DNA of 64,000 nt from JBBRHQ01 sp963815645 (GCA_963815645.1 CAWFHL010000001.1:1984001-2048000); one strand, 5' to 3'. Shown: positions 15,978-24,796, counted from the first letter of the stretch. A program made the numbers and translations. Notes: generated by a model from the letters alone, not told the origin.

Positions 15978-16503
15978 CGGCGTCGCCGGGGTTGGCGTAG
16001 GTCTCCACCGGGACCTCGTCGGTCTCGCTGGCCCCGATCCGACGAGCCGCCGACTGGCCGACGGTAGAGCCGACCGCGACCCGCTCGAACGCTTCTGCCA
16101 GTCCCCAGTCGGGCATGTTCCCGTAGATCGCCTCGCTCTGCCCGGCGCTGACCTTGTAGGTCTCGTGCCAGATGCCGACGTCGCCAGAGGCCCGCACCGC
16201 CTGGTTGAAGCGTTTCCAGGCCGGCAGGTGTGCGCTTTCGGGGTCGCGGGCGAAGCGGCCGAGGTGCTCGAAGCTGCGCCAGTACTGGACATAGGCGAAG
16301 GAGCTGCCGACGAGGGCGAACTGGGCATGCATCATCCCGATCTCCGGGTTCTTCTCCAGCTCGCGGATCATCTTCGGCATCGCGGTGAACACCGGCCACC
16401 ACTTGCGGACGCGCAGGGGGCGGTTGATCCTCATCCCGATCAGGAAGACGACGAAGTCGCCATCGGCCCTCGCGGTGAAGCGGCCGGGGTGGATGGTCGC
16501 CAT
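15970..16503 (-). CDS. DUF4188 (monooxygenase-like) protein
   Basis: A 177-residue protein of the DUF4188 family, predicted dimeric alpha-beta-barrel fold and sometimes named phenylacetaldoxime dehydratase-like or monooxygenase family. Landmarks are the start IHPGRFTARADGDFVVFLIG, RVRKWWPVFTAMPKMI, and the end region WHETYKVSAGQSEAIYGNMP. Its function is not established. The ATG overlaps the MMPL gene stop (TGATG), so it is translated in coupling with the exporter; the thioesterase start overlaps its own stop. Confidence 0.8.
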   Translation of the reverse strand: MATIHPGRFTARADGDFVVFLIGMRINRPLRVRKWWPVFTAMPKMIRELEKNPEIGMMHAQFALVGSSFAYVQYWRSFEHLGRFARDPESAHLPAWKRFNQAVRASGDVGIWHETYKVSAGQSEAIYGNMPDWGLAEAFERVAVGSTVGQSAARRIGASETDEVPVETYANPGDADG

Positions 16504-18668
16504 CAGTGCGCTCCTTCCGTCGCCGGGCCGCTGCCGGGGCCGGTTTCGGTCTGTTCCGATTCGGAGATCCCGAGCCGCTCGTGCAGGCGCCTCAGCGGGG
16601 CCGGTGCCCACCAGTTCCACTCGCCAAGCAGCTCCATCAGCGAAGGCACCAGCAGGGCGCGGATGATCGTCGCGTCGATCAGGACGGCCAGCGCCGTGCC
16701 GACTCCGTTCTCCTTGATGAAGACGATCTCGGAGGTGGCGAAGGCGCCGATCGCGATCGCAAACAGCAGAGCGGCGGCGGTGACTATGCGCCCGGTCCGC
16801 TCGAGGCCGATCGCCACCGCTTCGGAGTTGGGCGCGCCGCCATCGCGGGCCTCCTTGATCCGAGAGAGCAGGAAGACCGCATAGTCGGTGGAGAGCCCGA
16901 AGGCGACCGCGAAGAGGAGGATCGGCATCGTCTGCTCGATCCCGCCGCTGCTTGAATAGCCGAGCAGCCCCTCGAGGCGGCCGTCCTGGAAGATCAGCAC
17001 CAGCAGGCCGAAGACCGCGCTCAGGTTCAGCACGTTCATCAGCAGCGACTTGATCGGCAGGACGACCGATCCGGTCATCAGGAAGAGGACGATGAGGGTG
17101 GCGACGACGACGATCGCCAGGGCCAACGGCAGGTGCGCGGCGAGGCTCGACTGAAGGTCGATGAACTCGGCCGCGGCGCCTCCGACGAGGACGGTGGAGC
17201 CCAGGGGAGCCGGAAGGTCGCGAAGCCGCTCGGCGGTGGAATGGGCGCGATCGGAGACGCGCGGGCTATCACCGATCGCCTCAACCACCGAGAGGTCGCG
17301 GCTGAGCCTGCGGGGCGGGTTGACCGCGGCGACCCCGGGCACCGAACCCGCCCGCGCCGCCAGCTTCGAGGCGGCACCTGGCCCGCCGCCTTCGACCGCG
17401 AGCACGAACGGGGTGTCGTGATATGGCGGGAACTCGGCGCGCACGGCGGCGTCGACCTGGCGGGCACTGGCGCTCTTGGGCAGCACCCGGGTGTCGACGG
17501 AGTCGAACTTGATCCCGAGGAAGGGGACCCCGAGGACGATCAGTGCGGTGGCCGTGATGGTCGCGATCGGGACCGGCCTGCGCATGACCAGGCGGGAGAG
17601 CCGGTACCAGAAGCCCTCGGTGACGACGGTCGTCTCGCGCTGCGCCCGACGCTGCAGGAAGCGCGGCGAGAGCGAGTTGACCCGGGTTCCGAGCAGTGTG
17701 AGCACGGCGGGGAGCACGGTCAGCGAGACGGCCGCCGCGATCAGGGCGACCACCGCGCCGCCGATTCCCATCGAGTAGAGGAAGCGTTGCGGGAAGACGA
17801 TCAGCGAGGCGATCGCGGTGGCGACGGTGAGCGAGGAGAAGAGGACGGTGCGCCCGGCGGTGGCCAGGGTGCGCCGCATCGCCGCCAGTCCCGGCCCGTC
17901 CTTGGCGATCTCCTCGCGGTAGCGGGAGACGATGAACAGGCTGTAGTCGATCGCCAGTCCCAGCCCCAGCCCTGTCGTGAGGTTGAGGGCGAAGACTGAG
18001 ATCGAGCCGATCTCGGCCGCGATCCGCAGCGCCAGGAAGGTGCCGACGATCGCCAGCGCCCCGACCATCAGCGGCAGCAGCGATGCCACCAGGCTGCGGA
18101 AGAAAAGCAGCGAGAGCAGGAAGAGAAGCGGGAAGGCGAGCATCTCCGCCATCCGCAGGTCGCTCTCCACCTGCTTGTTGATCTGCTCCTGGGCAAGCGC
18201 CCGCCCGCCGACCGTGACTCCGGGCGAATCTGAGAGGGTGCGGCCGATGGCGACCGCCGCGTCCTGAGCCTCGCGGTCGCCAGTCGCGCGGAGCGCCACC
18301 GCCAGGTAGGTGGCGTCGCGGCTGCGGGAGACGAAGGCGCGCGATCCGGTGTCGAGGTAGCCGCTGACCGAGGCCACGTCGCCTCGCTCGGCGAGACGGT
18401 GCTGGATCGCCCTCACCCTGGCCGCGAAGGCCGGCTTGGTCACATCGCCGCCGCGGATCAGGACGACGACGCCGGTGCTGCGGTAGCCGGCGTCTTCGAG
18501 CAGGGTGTTGGCACGGACGCTCTCGGACGCGGGGTCATCGGCGCCGTAGGGGGCGAGCTTCCCCGCGACGGAGCCGCCAAGGGCCGCGGCGAGCAGGAAG
18601 AAGACGATCGCGATCAGCCCGACGCGGCGGGCTTGCCCATCGGCGAGGCGTGCGAGTGCGTCCATCAT
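16503..18668 (-). CDS. MMPL-family RND transporter
   Basis: A 721-residue inner-membrane exporter with two RND halves. Each has one helix, a large extracytoplasmic domain, then a bundle of five or six helices. In the first half the proton-relay region reads LGLGLAIDYSLFIVSRYREE (about residues 237-256), in the second LSTDYAVFLLSRIKE. Mycobacterial MmpL relatives export lipids; substrate here is unknown, but co-transcription with a thioesterase suggests a lipid. It is preceded by, and overlaps by 4 bases (ATGA), the padR gene, so the regulator and exporter form a self-regulated operon. Confidence 0.92.
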   Translation of the reverse strand: MMDALARLADGQARRVGLIAIVFFLLAAALGGSVAGKLAPYGADDPASESVRANTLLEDAGYRSTGVVVLIRGGDVTKPAFAARVRAIQHRLAERGDVASVSGYLDTGSRAFVSRSRDATYLAVALRATGDREAQDAAVAIGRTLSDSPGVTVGGRALAQEQINKQVESDLRMAEMLAFPLLFLLSLLFFRSLVASLLPLMVGALAIVGTFLALRIAAEIGSISVFALNLTTGLGLGLAIDYSLFIVSRYREEIAKDGPGLAAMRRTLATAGRTVLFSSLTVATAIASLIVFPQRFLYSMGIGGAVVALIAAAVSLTVLPAVLTLLGTRVNSLSPRFLQRRAQRETTVVTEGFWYRLSRLVMRRPVPIATITATALIVLGVPFLGIKFDSVDTRVLPKSASARQVDAAVRAEFPPYHDTPFVLAVEGGGPGAASKLAARAGSVPGVAAVNPPRRLSRDLSVVEAIGDSPRVSDRAHSTAERLRDLPAPLGSTVLVGGAAAEFIDLQSSLAAHLPLALAIVVVATLIVLFLMTGSVVLPIKSLLMNVLNLSAVFGLLVLIFQDGRLEGLLGYSSSGGIEQTMPILLFAVAFGLSTDYAVFLLSRIKEARDGGAPNSEAVAIGLERTGRIVTAAALLFAIAIGAFATSEIVFIKENGVGTALAVLIDATIIRALLVPSLMELLGEWNWWAPAPLRRLHERLGISESEQTETGPGSGPATEGAH

Positions 18669-19213
18669 CGTCTCGTCCCTTCCGGTTCAGAGGCTTCCGA
18701 GAGAACCTCCTCCTCCATCTCGCGGCAGGCTTCAGCGACCCAGCCGTGGTAGGCGAGGCCGAAGCGCAGCACCCGCAGCGGGTAGCCGCCCTTCTCCGCC
18801 GCCATCGGCTCGATCTGCTCCAGGCGCTCGGCCGTGGCCATGTGCTCGGCCCGCATCGAGCGCAGGTTGCGCGCTGCGACCTCCGGATCAACCGCCCCCG
18901 AGAAGAACAGCTTCAGCAGGCCTTCGTCTCGAAGTTCGAAGGTGGTCGGAGGCCTCTCCAACCACGCCTGCAGCTCCTCTCGCCCGGCCGGGGTGATCTC
19001 GAAGATCTTCCGCTTGCGTCCGCCTTGGGGGGAGCTGGTTCCCTCGATCAGGCCTGCCCTCTCGAGTCGCTTCAGCTCCGGGTAGATCTGCCCGTAGCTC
19101 GCCGCCCAGAAGAAGCGGGTGGTCTGATCGGCGAAGGCCTTGATCTCGTAGCCCGAACGGGGGGCGAGGTTGACCATGCCGAGGATGACGTAGGCGGTTG
19201 GGCTGAGATCCAC
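18665..19213 (-). CDS. PadR-family transcriptional repressor
   Basis: A 182-residue PadR-family regulator. The winged helix at residues 1-80 contains the typical entry AYVILGMVNLAPRSGYEIK, then IYPELKRLERAGLIEG and the wing GGRKRKIFEITPAGREEL. The C-terminal helices (about 95-175) are the dimerisation domain. It is the first gene of the padR-MMPL-DUF4188-thioesterase operon, as expected for a drug- or lipid-responsive repressor of its own efflux pump. A perfect palindrome just upstream of its start is the likely operator. Confidence 0.92.
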   Translation of the reverse strand: MDLSPTAYVILGMVNLAPRSGYEIKAFADQTTRFFWAASYGQIYPELKRLERAGLIEGTSSPQGGRKRKIFEITPAGREELQAWLERPPTTFELRDEGLLKLFFSGAVDPEVAARNLRSMRAEHMATAERLEQIEPMAAEKGGYPLRVLRFGLAYHGWVAEACREMEEEVLSEASEPEGTRR

Positions 19214-19220
19214 CTAAGTA

Positions 19221-19241
19221 GATATATCAATTTGATATATC
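19221..19241. promoter_or_regulatory. Probable PadR operator: 21-bp perfect palindrome
   Basis: Arms GATATATCAA and TTGATATATC are exact inverted repeats around a single T at 19231. The site begins 7 bases upstream of the padR start and lies 52 bases before the aspartokinase start on the other strand. Its AT-richness in a very GC-rich genome and its TATC/GATA composition suit a PadR operator overlapping promoter -10 sequences, so it could affect both directions. Confidence 0.72.
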
Positions 19242-19293
19242 CGCGAGAGTGATACCGGTCACACTTCGCCCGAGCCGTATCCTCAGGCGCTCG

Positions 19294-20583
19294 ATGGAAC
19301 GCGGGCAGACCGACATCGTGGTGATGAAGTTCGGCGGCACCTCGGTCGCCGGCGCCGAGCAGCTGAAGCGCGCCGCGGGCCGGATCGTCGCCGCGCGCGA
19401 GGCGGGCAGCCGGGTGGTCGCGGTGCTCTCGGCCCGCGGCTCGACCACCGATGAGCTGACCGCGATGGCACTGGAGATCTCCGAGCGCCCCGATCCGCGG
19501 GAGATGGACATGCTGCTCTCCACCGGGGAGAGGATCTCCTGCGCGCTTTGTGCAATGGCGATCCGCGACATGAACCACGAGGCGATCTCCCTGACCGGCT
19601 CGCAGGCGGGGATCGTCACCGACTCCTCCCACACCAAGGCTCGGATCATCGACATCCGCGCCGAGCGGATCAGCGAGGCGCTCGAGCAGGACAGGATCGT
19701 CCTCGTCGCCGGGTTCCAGGGAGTCTCGACCGAGAGCCGCGACGTCACCACCCTGGGGCGCGGCGGCTCGGACACCACGGCGACGGCGCTGGCCGCTGCG
19801 CTCGGGGCGCGGGAGTGTCAGATCTACAGCGATGTGCAGGGGGTGTTCAGCGCCGACCCGAGGATCGTGCCCGGGGCCCGAAAGCTGCCGATGGTCTCCT
19901 ACGAGGAGATGCTGGAGATGTCGGCCTCGGGTGCGAAGGTGCTGCAGTTGCGGTCGGTCGAGTACGCCCGGAACCATGCAGTCCGCATCCACTGCCGCAG
20001 CAGCTTCGAGGACGGCCCCGGTACCCTCGTCCTCCCCGAGGAGGAGACGATGGAGAGACCGCTGGTGACAGCCGTGACCCACTCGGACGCCGAGGCGCGC
20101 GTAACGCTCTGCGGGGTTCGCGACGAGCCCGGGGTCGCGGGCCGGATCTTCGGCGCCCTCGCCGATGCCAACGTCAACGTCGACATGATCATCCAGAACG
20201 AGCCGGTCTCCGAGGAGGCGCTCGCCGACCTCTCCTTCACCCTCGAGCGCAGCGATCTGGAGACCGCGCTGGAGACGATCGAGGGCCTCGGCGGGGTGAG
20301 CTCGGGGATCGAGCGGGACGACCGGATCGGCAAGGTCTCGATCGTCGGCGCCGGAATGCGCAGCCATCCCGGGGTCGCCGCCAAGGTCTTCCAGACACTG
20401 GGCCGATCAGAGATCAACATCGAGATGATCTCCACCTCCCCGATCAAGATCTCCTGTGTGATCGATGCCGAACGCGTGCCCGACGCCGTGCGGGCGCTGC
20501 ACGAGGCGTTCGAGTTGGGCGCCGATGCGGTCCGTGAGGAGGACCCGACCGGCAGCCAGCACCGGCCCACGGTCACCTCCTAG
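19294..20583 (+). CDS. lysC: Aspartate kinase
   Basis: First enzyme of the aspartate pathway (Lys, Thr, Met, diaminopimelate). The N-terminal kinase domain begins IVVMKFGGTSVAGAEQ, contains STGERISCAL and GRGGSDTTATALAAAL, and ends near residue 255. Two ACT domains follow (DEPGVAGRIFGALADANVNV and SHPGVAAKVFQTLGRSEINI), the usual site of Lys/Thr feedback control. Length is 429 residues from the ATG at 19294; an in-frame GTG at 19249 lies too close to the palindrome and adds nothing conserved. It is divergent from padR and separated from asd only by the opposed DUF427 gene. Confidence 0.95.
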   Translation: MERGQTDIVVMKFGGTSVAGAEQLKRAAGRIVAAREAGSRVVAVLSARGSTTDELTAMALEISERPDPREMDMLLSTGERISCALCAMAIRDMNHEAISLTGSQAGIVTDSSHTKARIIDIRAERISEALEQDRIVLVAGFQGVSTESRDVTTLGRGGSDTTATALAAALGARECQIYSDVQGVFSADPRIVPGARKLPMVSYEEMLEMSASGAKVLQLRSVEYARNHAVRIHCRSSFEDGPGTLVLPEEETMERPLVTAVTHSDAEARVTLCGVRDEPGVAGRIFGALADANVNVDMIIQNEPVSEEALADLSFTLERSDLETALETIEGLGGVSSGIERDDRIGKVSIVGAGMRSHPGVAAKVFQTLGRSEINIEMISTSPIKISCVIDAERVPDAVRALHEAFELGADAVREEDPTGSQHRPTVTS

Positions 20584-20586
20584 CGA

Positions 20587-21450
20587 CTAGCTGACGCTTG
20601 GCCGCTCCGGTTTCGGGTCTCCCCAACCCGGTGACCAGGGCGTCAGCGGCCGCTCCTGCAGCTCGCCGTCGATCTCCGTGTCGACCCGCTCGTCGAAGAA
20701 GCAGAGGAATCCGCCGATCGACTCGACCTCGTGGCGCGGATCCGGATAGGTCCAGACCAGGTCCCGCTCTTCGTGGTCGCGGATCCTGGCGCTGAAGTAG
20801 GAGGCAAACCCCTTGTAGGCGCAACCGGTGCGGTGATCGCTGCGCGCCAAGAGCTCTTCCCTGACGTCCGCGCGGGGGATGTACCAGCGGGGCGGGAGAC
20901 CGGTCTCGAAGAGAACCGTCGCGCGGTTTGTCTCCGCCAGGGGCTCACCGTCGAGACTGATCCGAAGCTGCCGGGAGGTCGGCATCACGTCGATCCGGTG
21001 GTAGGGGTCGCGAAGGTGGACGATCAGCTCCTCGTCCTCCTCATACCAGTGGTCGAGCGCGTTCCAATCGAAGGCGATCAACCCCGCCATCACCTCCGCG
21101 CCGGGCGGTGGCTCCTCGAAGCTCCACGCGGCCTTCTCGGCGATCGTCTCGCCTGCCTGCAGGTCGAACCACCGCGCCTCACCGAGGATCGCGGACCCGG
21201 TGCGGTGCTCGGACTCGTTGAGGAGGTCAGTGCGCACCTGCTCACGCCGGAAGAAGTAGATCGGCAGCCTGCCCTGCTCGTAGACCACCCGCGCGTCGCG
21301 GCTGTCGATCACGATCTCCTCCGCGAGGACGCCCCTGATCCAGCGCGGCGAGGGCTCGACGTAGAGCAGCCGCTCGCGCTCGGGGATCTCGATGTTGAAG
21401 CTGCCGGCCGGGTTGTGCCCGAACGGGCCGGTTCCCACGGTTAGCGTCAT
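20587..21450 (-). CDS. Tandem DUF427 protein
   Basis: A 287-residue protein with two copies of the DUF427 fold. The first spans about residues 35-120 (DSRDARVVYEQGRLPIYFF, then SEHRTGSAILGEARWF), the second about 160-260 (RISLDGEPLAETNRATVLF, SDHRTGCAYKGFASYF). DUF427 has a beta-barrel-like fold and no established enzyme activity. A GGAGGG ribosome binding site precedes the ATG. It is inserted on the opposite strand between lysC and asd, ending only 4 bp from the lysC stop and starting 28 bp from the asd start, an unusual break in a pair often co-transcribed. Confidence 0.85.
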   Translation of the reverse strand: MTLTVGTGPFGHNPAGSFNIEIPERERLLYVEPSPRWIRGVLAEEIVIDSRDARVVYEQGRLPIYFFRREQVRTDLLNESEHRTGSAILGEARWFDLQAGETIAEKAAWSFEEPPPGAEVMAGLIAFDWNALDHWYEEDEELIVHLRDPYHRIDVMPTSRQLRISLDGEPLAETNRATVLFETGLPPRWYIPRADVREELLARSDHRTGCAYKGFASYFSARIRDHEERDLVWTYPDPRHEVESIGGFLCFFDERVDTEIDGELQERPLTPWSPGWGDPKPERPSVS

Positions 21451-21478
21451 CGATCCCTCCAGTCATACTGATCCGACG

Positions 21479-22522
21479 ATGTCCACCAATGGATACAGGG
21501 TCGGGGTACTCGGCTCGACCGGAGCGGTCGGCTCGACCATTCTCGAGGTGCTCGCCGAACGCGGCTTCCCGGCCGGCGAGGTGATCCCGTTCGCCTCGGC
21601 GCGATCCGCCGGCAAGCAGATCGAGTGGAACGGTCAGCTGCTCGAGTGCCGCCCGCTGAGCGAGGAGGGGATAGCCGGCCTCGATCTGGTGCTCTCCTCG
21701 GCAGGAGGCGCGGTCAGCGCCGAGTGGGCGCCGCGGCTGGTCGAGGCCGGGGCGGTGGTCGTCGACAACACCAGCTACTGGCGGATGCACGATGACGTTC
21801 CCCTGGTGGTCGCCGAGGTCAACCCCGAGGCGCTCGATGGCCACAAGGGGATCGTCGCCAACCCGAACTGCACCGCGATGCAGGCGCTGGTGGCGCTCGC
21901 CCCGATCCACCGCGCCGCCGGCCTCGAACGGCTGATCCTTTCCAGCTACCAGTCCGTCTCCGGGACCGGGCGACGGGCGATCGAGGAGCTGCGCACCCAG
22001 ACGGCGGACATTCTCTCCGGGCGCACGCCGAAGGCCGAGGTCTACCCCCATCAGATCGCCTTCAACGTGCTGCCGCAGGTGGAGACCTTTTCTGACGGGG
22101 ACGACTACACCACCGAGGAACGCAAGGTGATGGCGGAGACCCGCAAGATCCTCGGGCTCGGCGACGAGGTGGGGATCTCCGCCACCTGCGTCCGGGTGCC
22201 GGTGATCGGCGCCCACTCGGAGTCGCTCAACGTGCAGACCCGAGAGGACCTCCCCCCCGATGAGTGCCGGGAGCTGCTGCGCGCTGCGCCTGGAGTCGTC
22301 GTGGTCGACGACCCGGCCGAGGGCCGCTACCCGATGGCGATCGACGCCACCGGCCGCGACGAGGTCCTGGTGGGGCGGATCCGCCGCGATCCCGGCCAGG
22401 AGTGCTGCCTCAACCTCTGGGTGGTGGGCGACAACCTCCGCAAGGGTGCGGCGACCAACGCCGTCCAGGTCGCGGAGCTTCTCGCCGAACGCGGCCTGCT
22501 CGAAGCCGACCGCAGCAGCTAG
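21479..22522 (+). CDS. asd: Aspartate-semialdehyde dehydrogenase
   Basis: NADPH-dependent reduction of aspartyl phosphate to the semialdehyde, second step of the aspartate pathway. The 347 residues begin YRVGVLGSTGAVGSTILEVL (nucleotide-binding motif), contain the phosphate-site ASARSAGK, the catalytic Cys in NPNCTAMQ (about residue 130) and the catalytic His region CVRVPVIGAHSES (about 240-250). The frame extends upstream, but the ATG at 21479 is where homology begins. A CATACT hexamer lies 9 bases ahead of it, possibly a promoter -10. Confidence 0.96.
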   Translation: MSTNGYRVGVLGSTGAVGSTILEVLAERGFPAGEVIPFASARSAGKQIEWNGQLLECRPLSEEGIAGLDLVLSSAGGAVSAEWAPRLVEAGAVVVDNTSYWRMHDDVPLVVAEVNPEALDGHKGIVANPNCTAMQALVALAPIHRAAGLERLILSSYQSVSGTGRRAIEELRTQTADILSGRTPKAEVYPHQIAFNVLPQVETFSDGDDYTTEERKVMAETRKILGLGDEVGISATCVRVPVIGAHSESLNVQTREDLPPDECRELLRAAPGVVVVDDPAEGRYPMAIDATGRDEVLVGRIRRDPGQECCLNLWVVGDNLRKGAATNAVQVAELLAERGLLEADRSS

Positions 22523-22537
22523 GCCCAGGGGAACCGA

Positions 22538-23764
22538 ATGGAGATCGGCTTCGGCGACGCGATGCTGGTCTTCGGCGGCCTCCTCGCTGTGGCTGCCGCG
22601 CTGTCGGGGCTGATGCGTGGGACCGTTCTGTCGATCTCGGTGCTCTCGGTCGCGCTTGGGATCGTCATGGCCGAGGCGGGTGTGGTCACCGTTGACGCCA
22701 AGGATGACGCGATCGTCCACCTGGTCGAGGTGGCGCTGATCCTCACCCTGTTCTCAGACGGGATGCTGGTCGAGCGGGAGCTGCTGGCCCGCCACTGGTC
22801 CCCGGTCGCGCGCGCGATCGTGATCGCGATGCCGATCACTCTGGTCCTGCTGGCCCTCGCCGCGAAGGCCCTGTTCCCCTCGATCAACTGGGCCGAGGCG
22901 TTCCTGCTGGCAGCGGTGCTGACTCCAACAGACCCGGTCGTCACCTCCTCGGTCGTCACCTCCACCGATGTGCCCTCCGGCGTCCGCCACACGCTCAACC
23001 TCGAATCTGGGCTGAACGACGGACTGGCGCTGCCCTTCGTCCTTTTCTTCCTCGTTCTCGCCTCGCCTGGGGGTGATGCCGCCACCCAGGGCGTCCAACT
23101 GCTCGGGGAGGCTGCCTTCGGCGCCCTGGTTGGGGTCGCGGTGGGAATGGTCGGGGGACGCCTTCACCGCCATCTCCCGGGTGGGGGACTGACCTCGCGC
23201 TACGAGGGCATCTACGCGATCGGCTTCGCCCTCCTCGCTTTCGGCCTCGCCGACGTGACGATCGGCAACGGACTGATCGCCGCCTTCGTAGCCGGGATCG
23301 CGCTCGGCGCGGCCGAGCGCGAAGTGCCGGAGGCGTTCGTCGAGTTCTCAGAGAACGTCAGCGCCATCTTCCAGGTGATCACCTTCTTCGCCTTCGGGGC
23401 GCTGATCGTCGCCACCGGCTACGAGCGCGACATCTGGGTACTGGCGCTGTTCATCGTCGCGGCTCTGCTGATCGCCCGCCCGGCGGCTGTGATGCTCTCC
23501 TTCCTGCGCGAGCGGATGCCGGCGCCGATGAAGCTGTTCATCGCCTGGTTCGGGCCCAAGGGGGTTGCCTCGATGCTCTTTGCCCTCTTGGTGCTCAACT
23601 CCGACGCCGGATCGCGGGAGCTGATCTTCGACGTCGCCGCCTTCACGATCCTCGCCTCGATCATCGCCCACGGGCTTACCGACACCGTAGGGGCCGGCTG
23701 GATCCGTCGCCGACTCGCGTCCGGAGGGACACCCTCGCCGGAGGAGGAGGACGCTACCGACTAG
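22538..23764 (+). CDS. Cation/proton antiporter (CPA1, NhaP-like)
   Basis: A 408-residue inner-membrane protein with about 12 helices. The ion-binding region AVLTPTDPVVTSSVVTSTDVP (about residues 127-147, here shown only as the recognisable TPTDPV core) and a following NLESGLNDGLALPFVLFF are typical of CPA1 Na+/H+ exchangers. Near the end WFGPKGVASMLFALLVL matches the conserved arginine/lysine-glycine helix. There is no soluble regulatory tail. It starts 15 bp after asd on the same strand and may be co-transcribed. Its last 11 bases overlap the end of a convergent small gene. Confidence 0.88.
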   Translation: MEIGFGDAMLVFGGLLAVAAALSGLMRGTVLSISVLSVALGIVMAEAGVVTVDAKDDAIVHLVEVALILTLFSDGMLVERELLARHWSPVARAIVIAMPITLVLLALAAKALFPSINWAEAFLLAAVLTPTDPVVTSSVVTSTDVPSGVRHTLNLESGLNDGLALPFVLFFLVLASPGGDAATQGVQLLGEAAFGALVGVAVGMVGGRLHRHLPGGGLTSRYEGIYAIGFALLAFGLADVTIGNGLIAAFVAGIALGAAEREVPEAFVEFSENVSAIFQVITFFAFGALIVATGYERDIWVLALFIVAALLIARPAAVMLSFLRERMPAPMKLFIAWFGPKGVASMLFALLVLNSDAGSRELIFDVAAFTILASIIAHGLTDTVGAGWIRRRLASGGTPSPEEEDATD

Positions 23765-23888
23765 CCGCTGATTTCCTCGATCGAGCGCTGGGCGCCGTGG
23801 GCTGATCGAGTCCGACGTGCTCGTAGAGATGGCCGATGGCGCGCTCGATCGCGGAGATCCGCTCATAGAGCTCGCGGGGGACGGTCAC
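23754..23888 (-). CDS. Small 44-residue protein coupled to the sdh operon
   Basis: A GTG-started ORF whose GTGA overlaps the stop codon of the CCG-domain SDH subunit by 4 bases, the same coupling used throughout this genome. The product begins MTVPRELYERISAIERAIGH, predicted as one amphipathic helix, followed by a basic Ser/Ala-rich tail. No membrane helix is present, so it does not replace a missing anchor subunit. It is not recognised. The phase-locked overlap and good codon use support it being translated; length makes this tentative. Confidence 0.5.
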   Translation of the reverse strand: MTVPRELYERISAIERAIGHLYEHVGLDQPTAPSARSRKSAASR

Positions 23889-24796
23889 GCCGGCGCGCCG
23901 GCCGCGACGCGCTCCTCGACCCAGCCGGTCGAGGCGATGTGGCGCTCCATGCCCAGCTCGCGAGGGTCGGCGCCCAGCGCCAGCCCCACCAGCTGCGGGA
24001 GATGAAGGACGGCGAGGCCGAGGTCGCGGTTGACGATCTTCGCCGCCTCCGGCTGCTGCATGTCGAGGTTGAGGTGGCACAGCGGGCAGGGGGTGACGAG
24101 GCAGTCGGCGCCGGCGTCGAGGGCGTCGCCGACGTGCGTCCCCGCCTGGCGCAGCGAGGTCTCCTTGTTCATAGTTATCACCGGGAAGCCGCAGCACTTG
24201 CGGGCGCCGTCGTAGGCGACCACCTCGCCGCCCAGGGTGGCGATCACCTTCTCCAGGTAGATGTCGCGATCAGGGTGCTCGTCGTAGCCGAGCCGCGGCT
24301 TCGGGCGCACCACGTAGCAGCCGTAGAAGGGACCGATTCGCAGCCCGGAGAGCGGCCGCTTCACTTGCTGGGCGAGACGGTCGAGCCCGTAGTCCTCGAC
24401 CAGCAGCCAGAGGAAGTTCTTGTTCGTGAACCCGTCCCTGTCCTTGACGTACTCGAGGCCCTGGCCCGAGAGGGCCTCGTTGATATGGGCCCGGTAGGAG
24501 GAATCGGCGTCGAGGCGCTGCTGGCACTCCGATTGGGCGCCCTGACAGGTCGAGCAGATGTTCATCATCGATAGTCCGGTCTGCTGGGCGAGTGCGAAGG
24601 TGCGGGCGTTGAGGGTGTCGGCGAGCTCCTGGTTGTGCTCGGCGATCACCCCGGCGCCGCAGCAGTTGGCCCGATCGAGGGTGACCAGCTCGATTCCCAG
24701 CCGCTCCGCGACCAGCGCCATCGAGCCGTGGAGTTCGGTGGTGAAGCCCCTCGAGACGCAGCCGGGCCAGTACGCGACCTTGATCTTCTCGCTCAC
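23885..24796 (-). CDS. sdhE: Succinate dehydrogenase/fumarate reductase CCG-domain subunit (SdhE/HdrB-like)
   Basis: A 303-residue subunit resembling heterodisulfide reductase B. It contains two Cys-rich CCG domains: the first with YWPGCVSRG, RANCCGAGVI and CSTCQGAQSEC (about residues 9-110), the second with YGCYVVRP, ARKCCGFPVI and CPLCHLN (about 155-245). Such domains bind an unusual iron-sulfur cluster and replace the haem-bearing membrane anchors in class E succinate:quinone reductases and in MfrABE-type fumarate reductases. Its start overlaps the sdhB stop by 4 bases. This SdhE is unrelated to the small FAD-assembly factor of the same name. Confidence 0.9.
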   Translation of the reverse strand: MSEKIKVAYWPGCVSRGFTTELHGSMALVAERLGIELVTLDRANCCGAGVIAEHNQELADTLNARTFALAQQTGLSMMNICSTCQGAQSECQQRLDADSSYRAHINEALSGQGLEYVKDRDGFTNKNFLWLLVEDYGLDRLAQQVKRPLSGLRIGPFYGCYVVRPKPRLGYDEHPDRDIYLEKVIATLGGEVVAYDGARKCCGFPVITMNKETSLRQAGTHVGDALDAGADCLVTPCPLCHLNLDMQQPEAAKIVNRDLGLAVLHLPQLVGLALGADPRELGMERHIASTGWVEERVAAGAPA

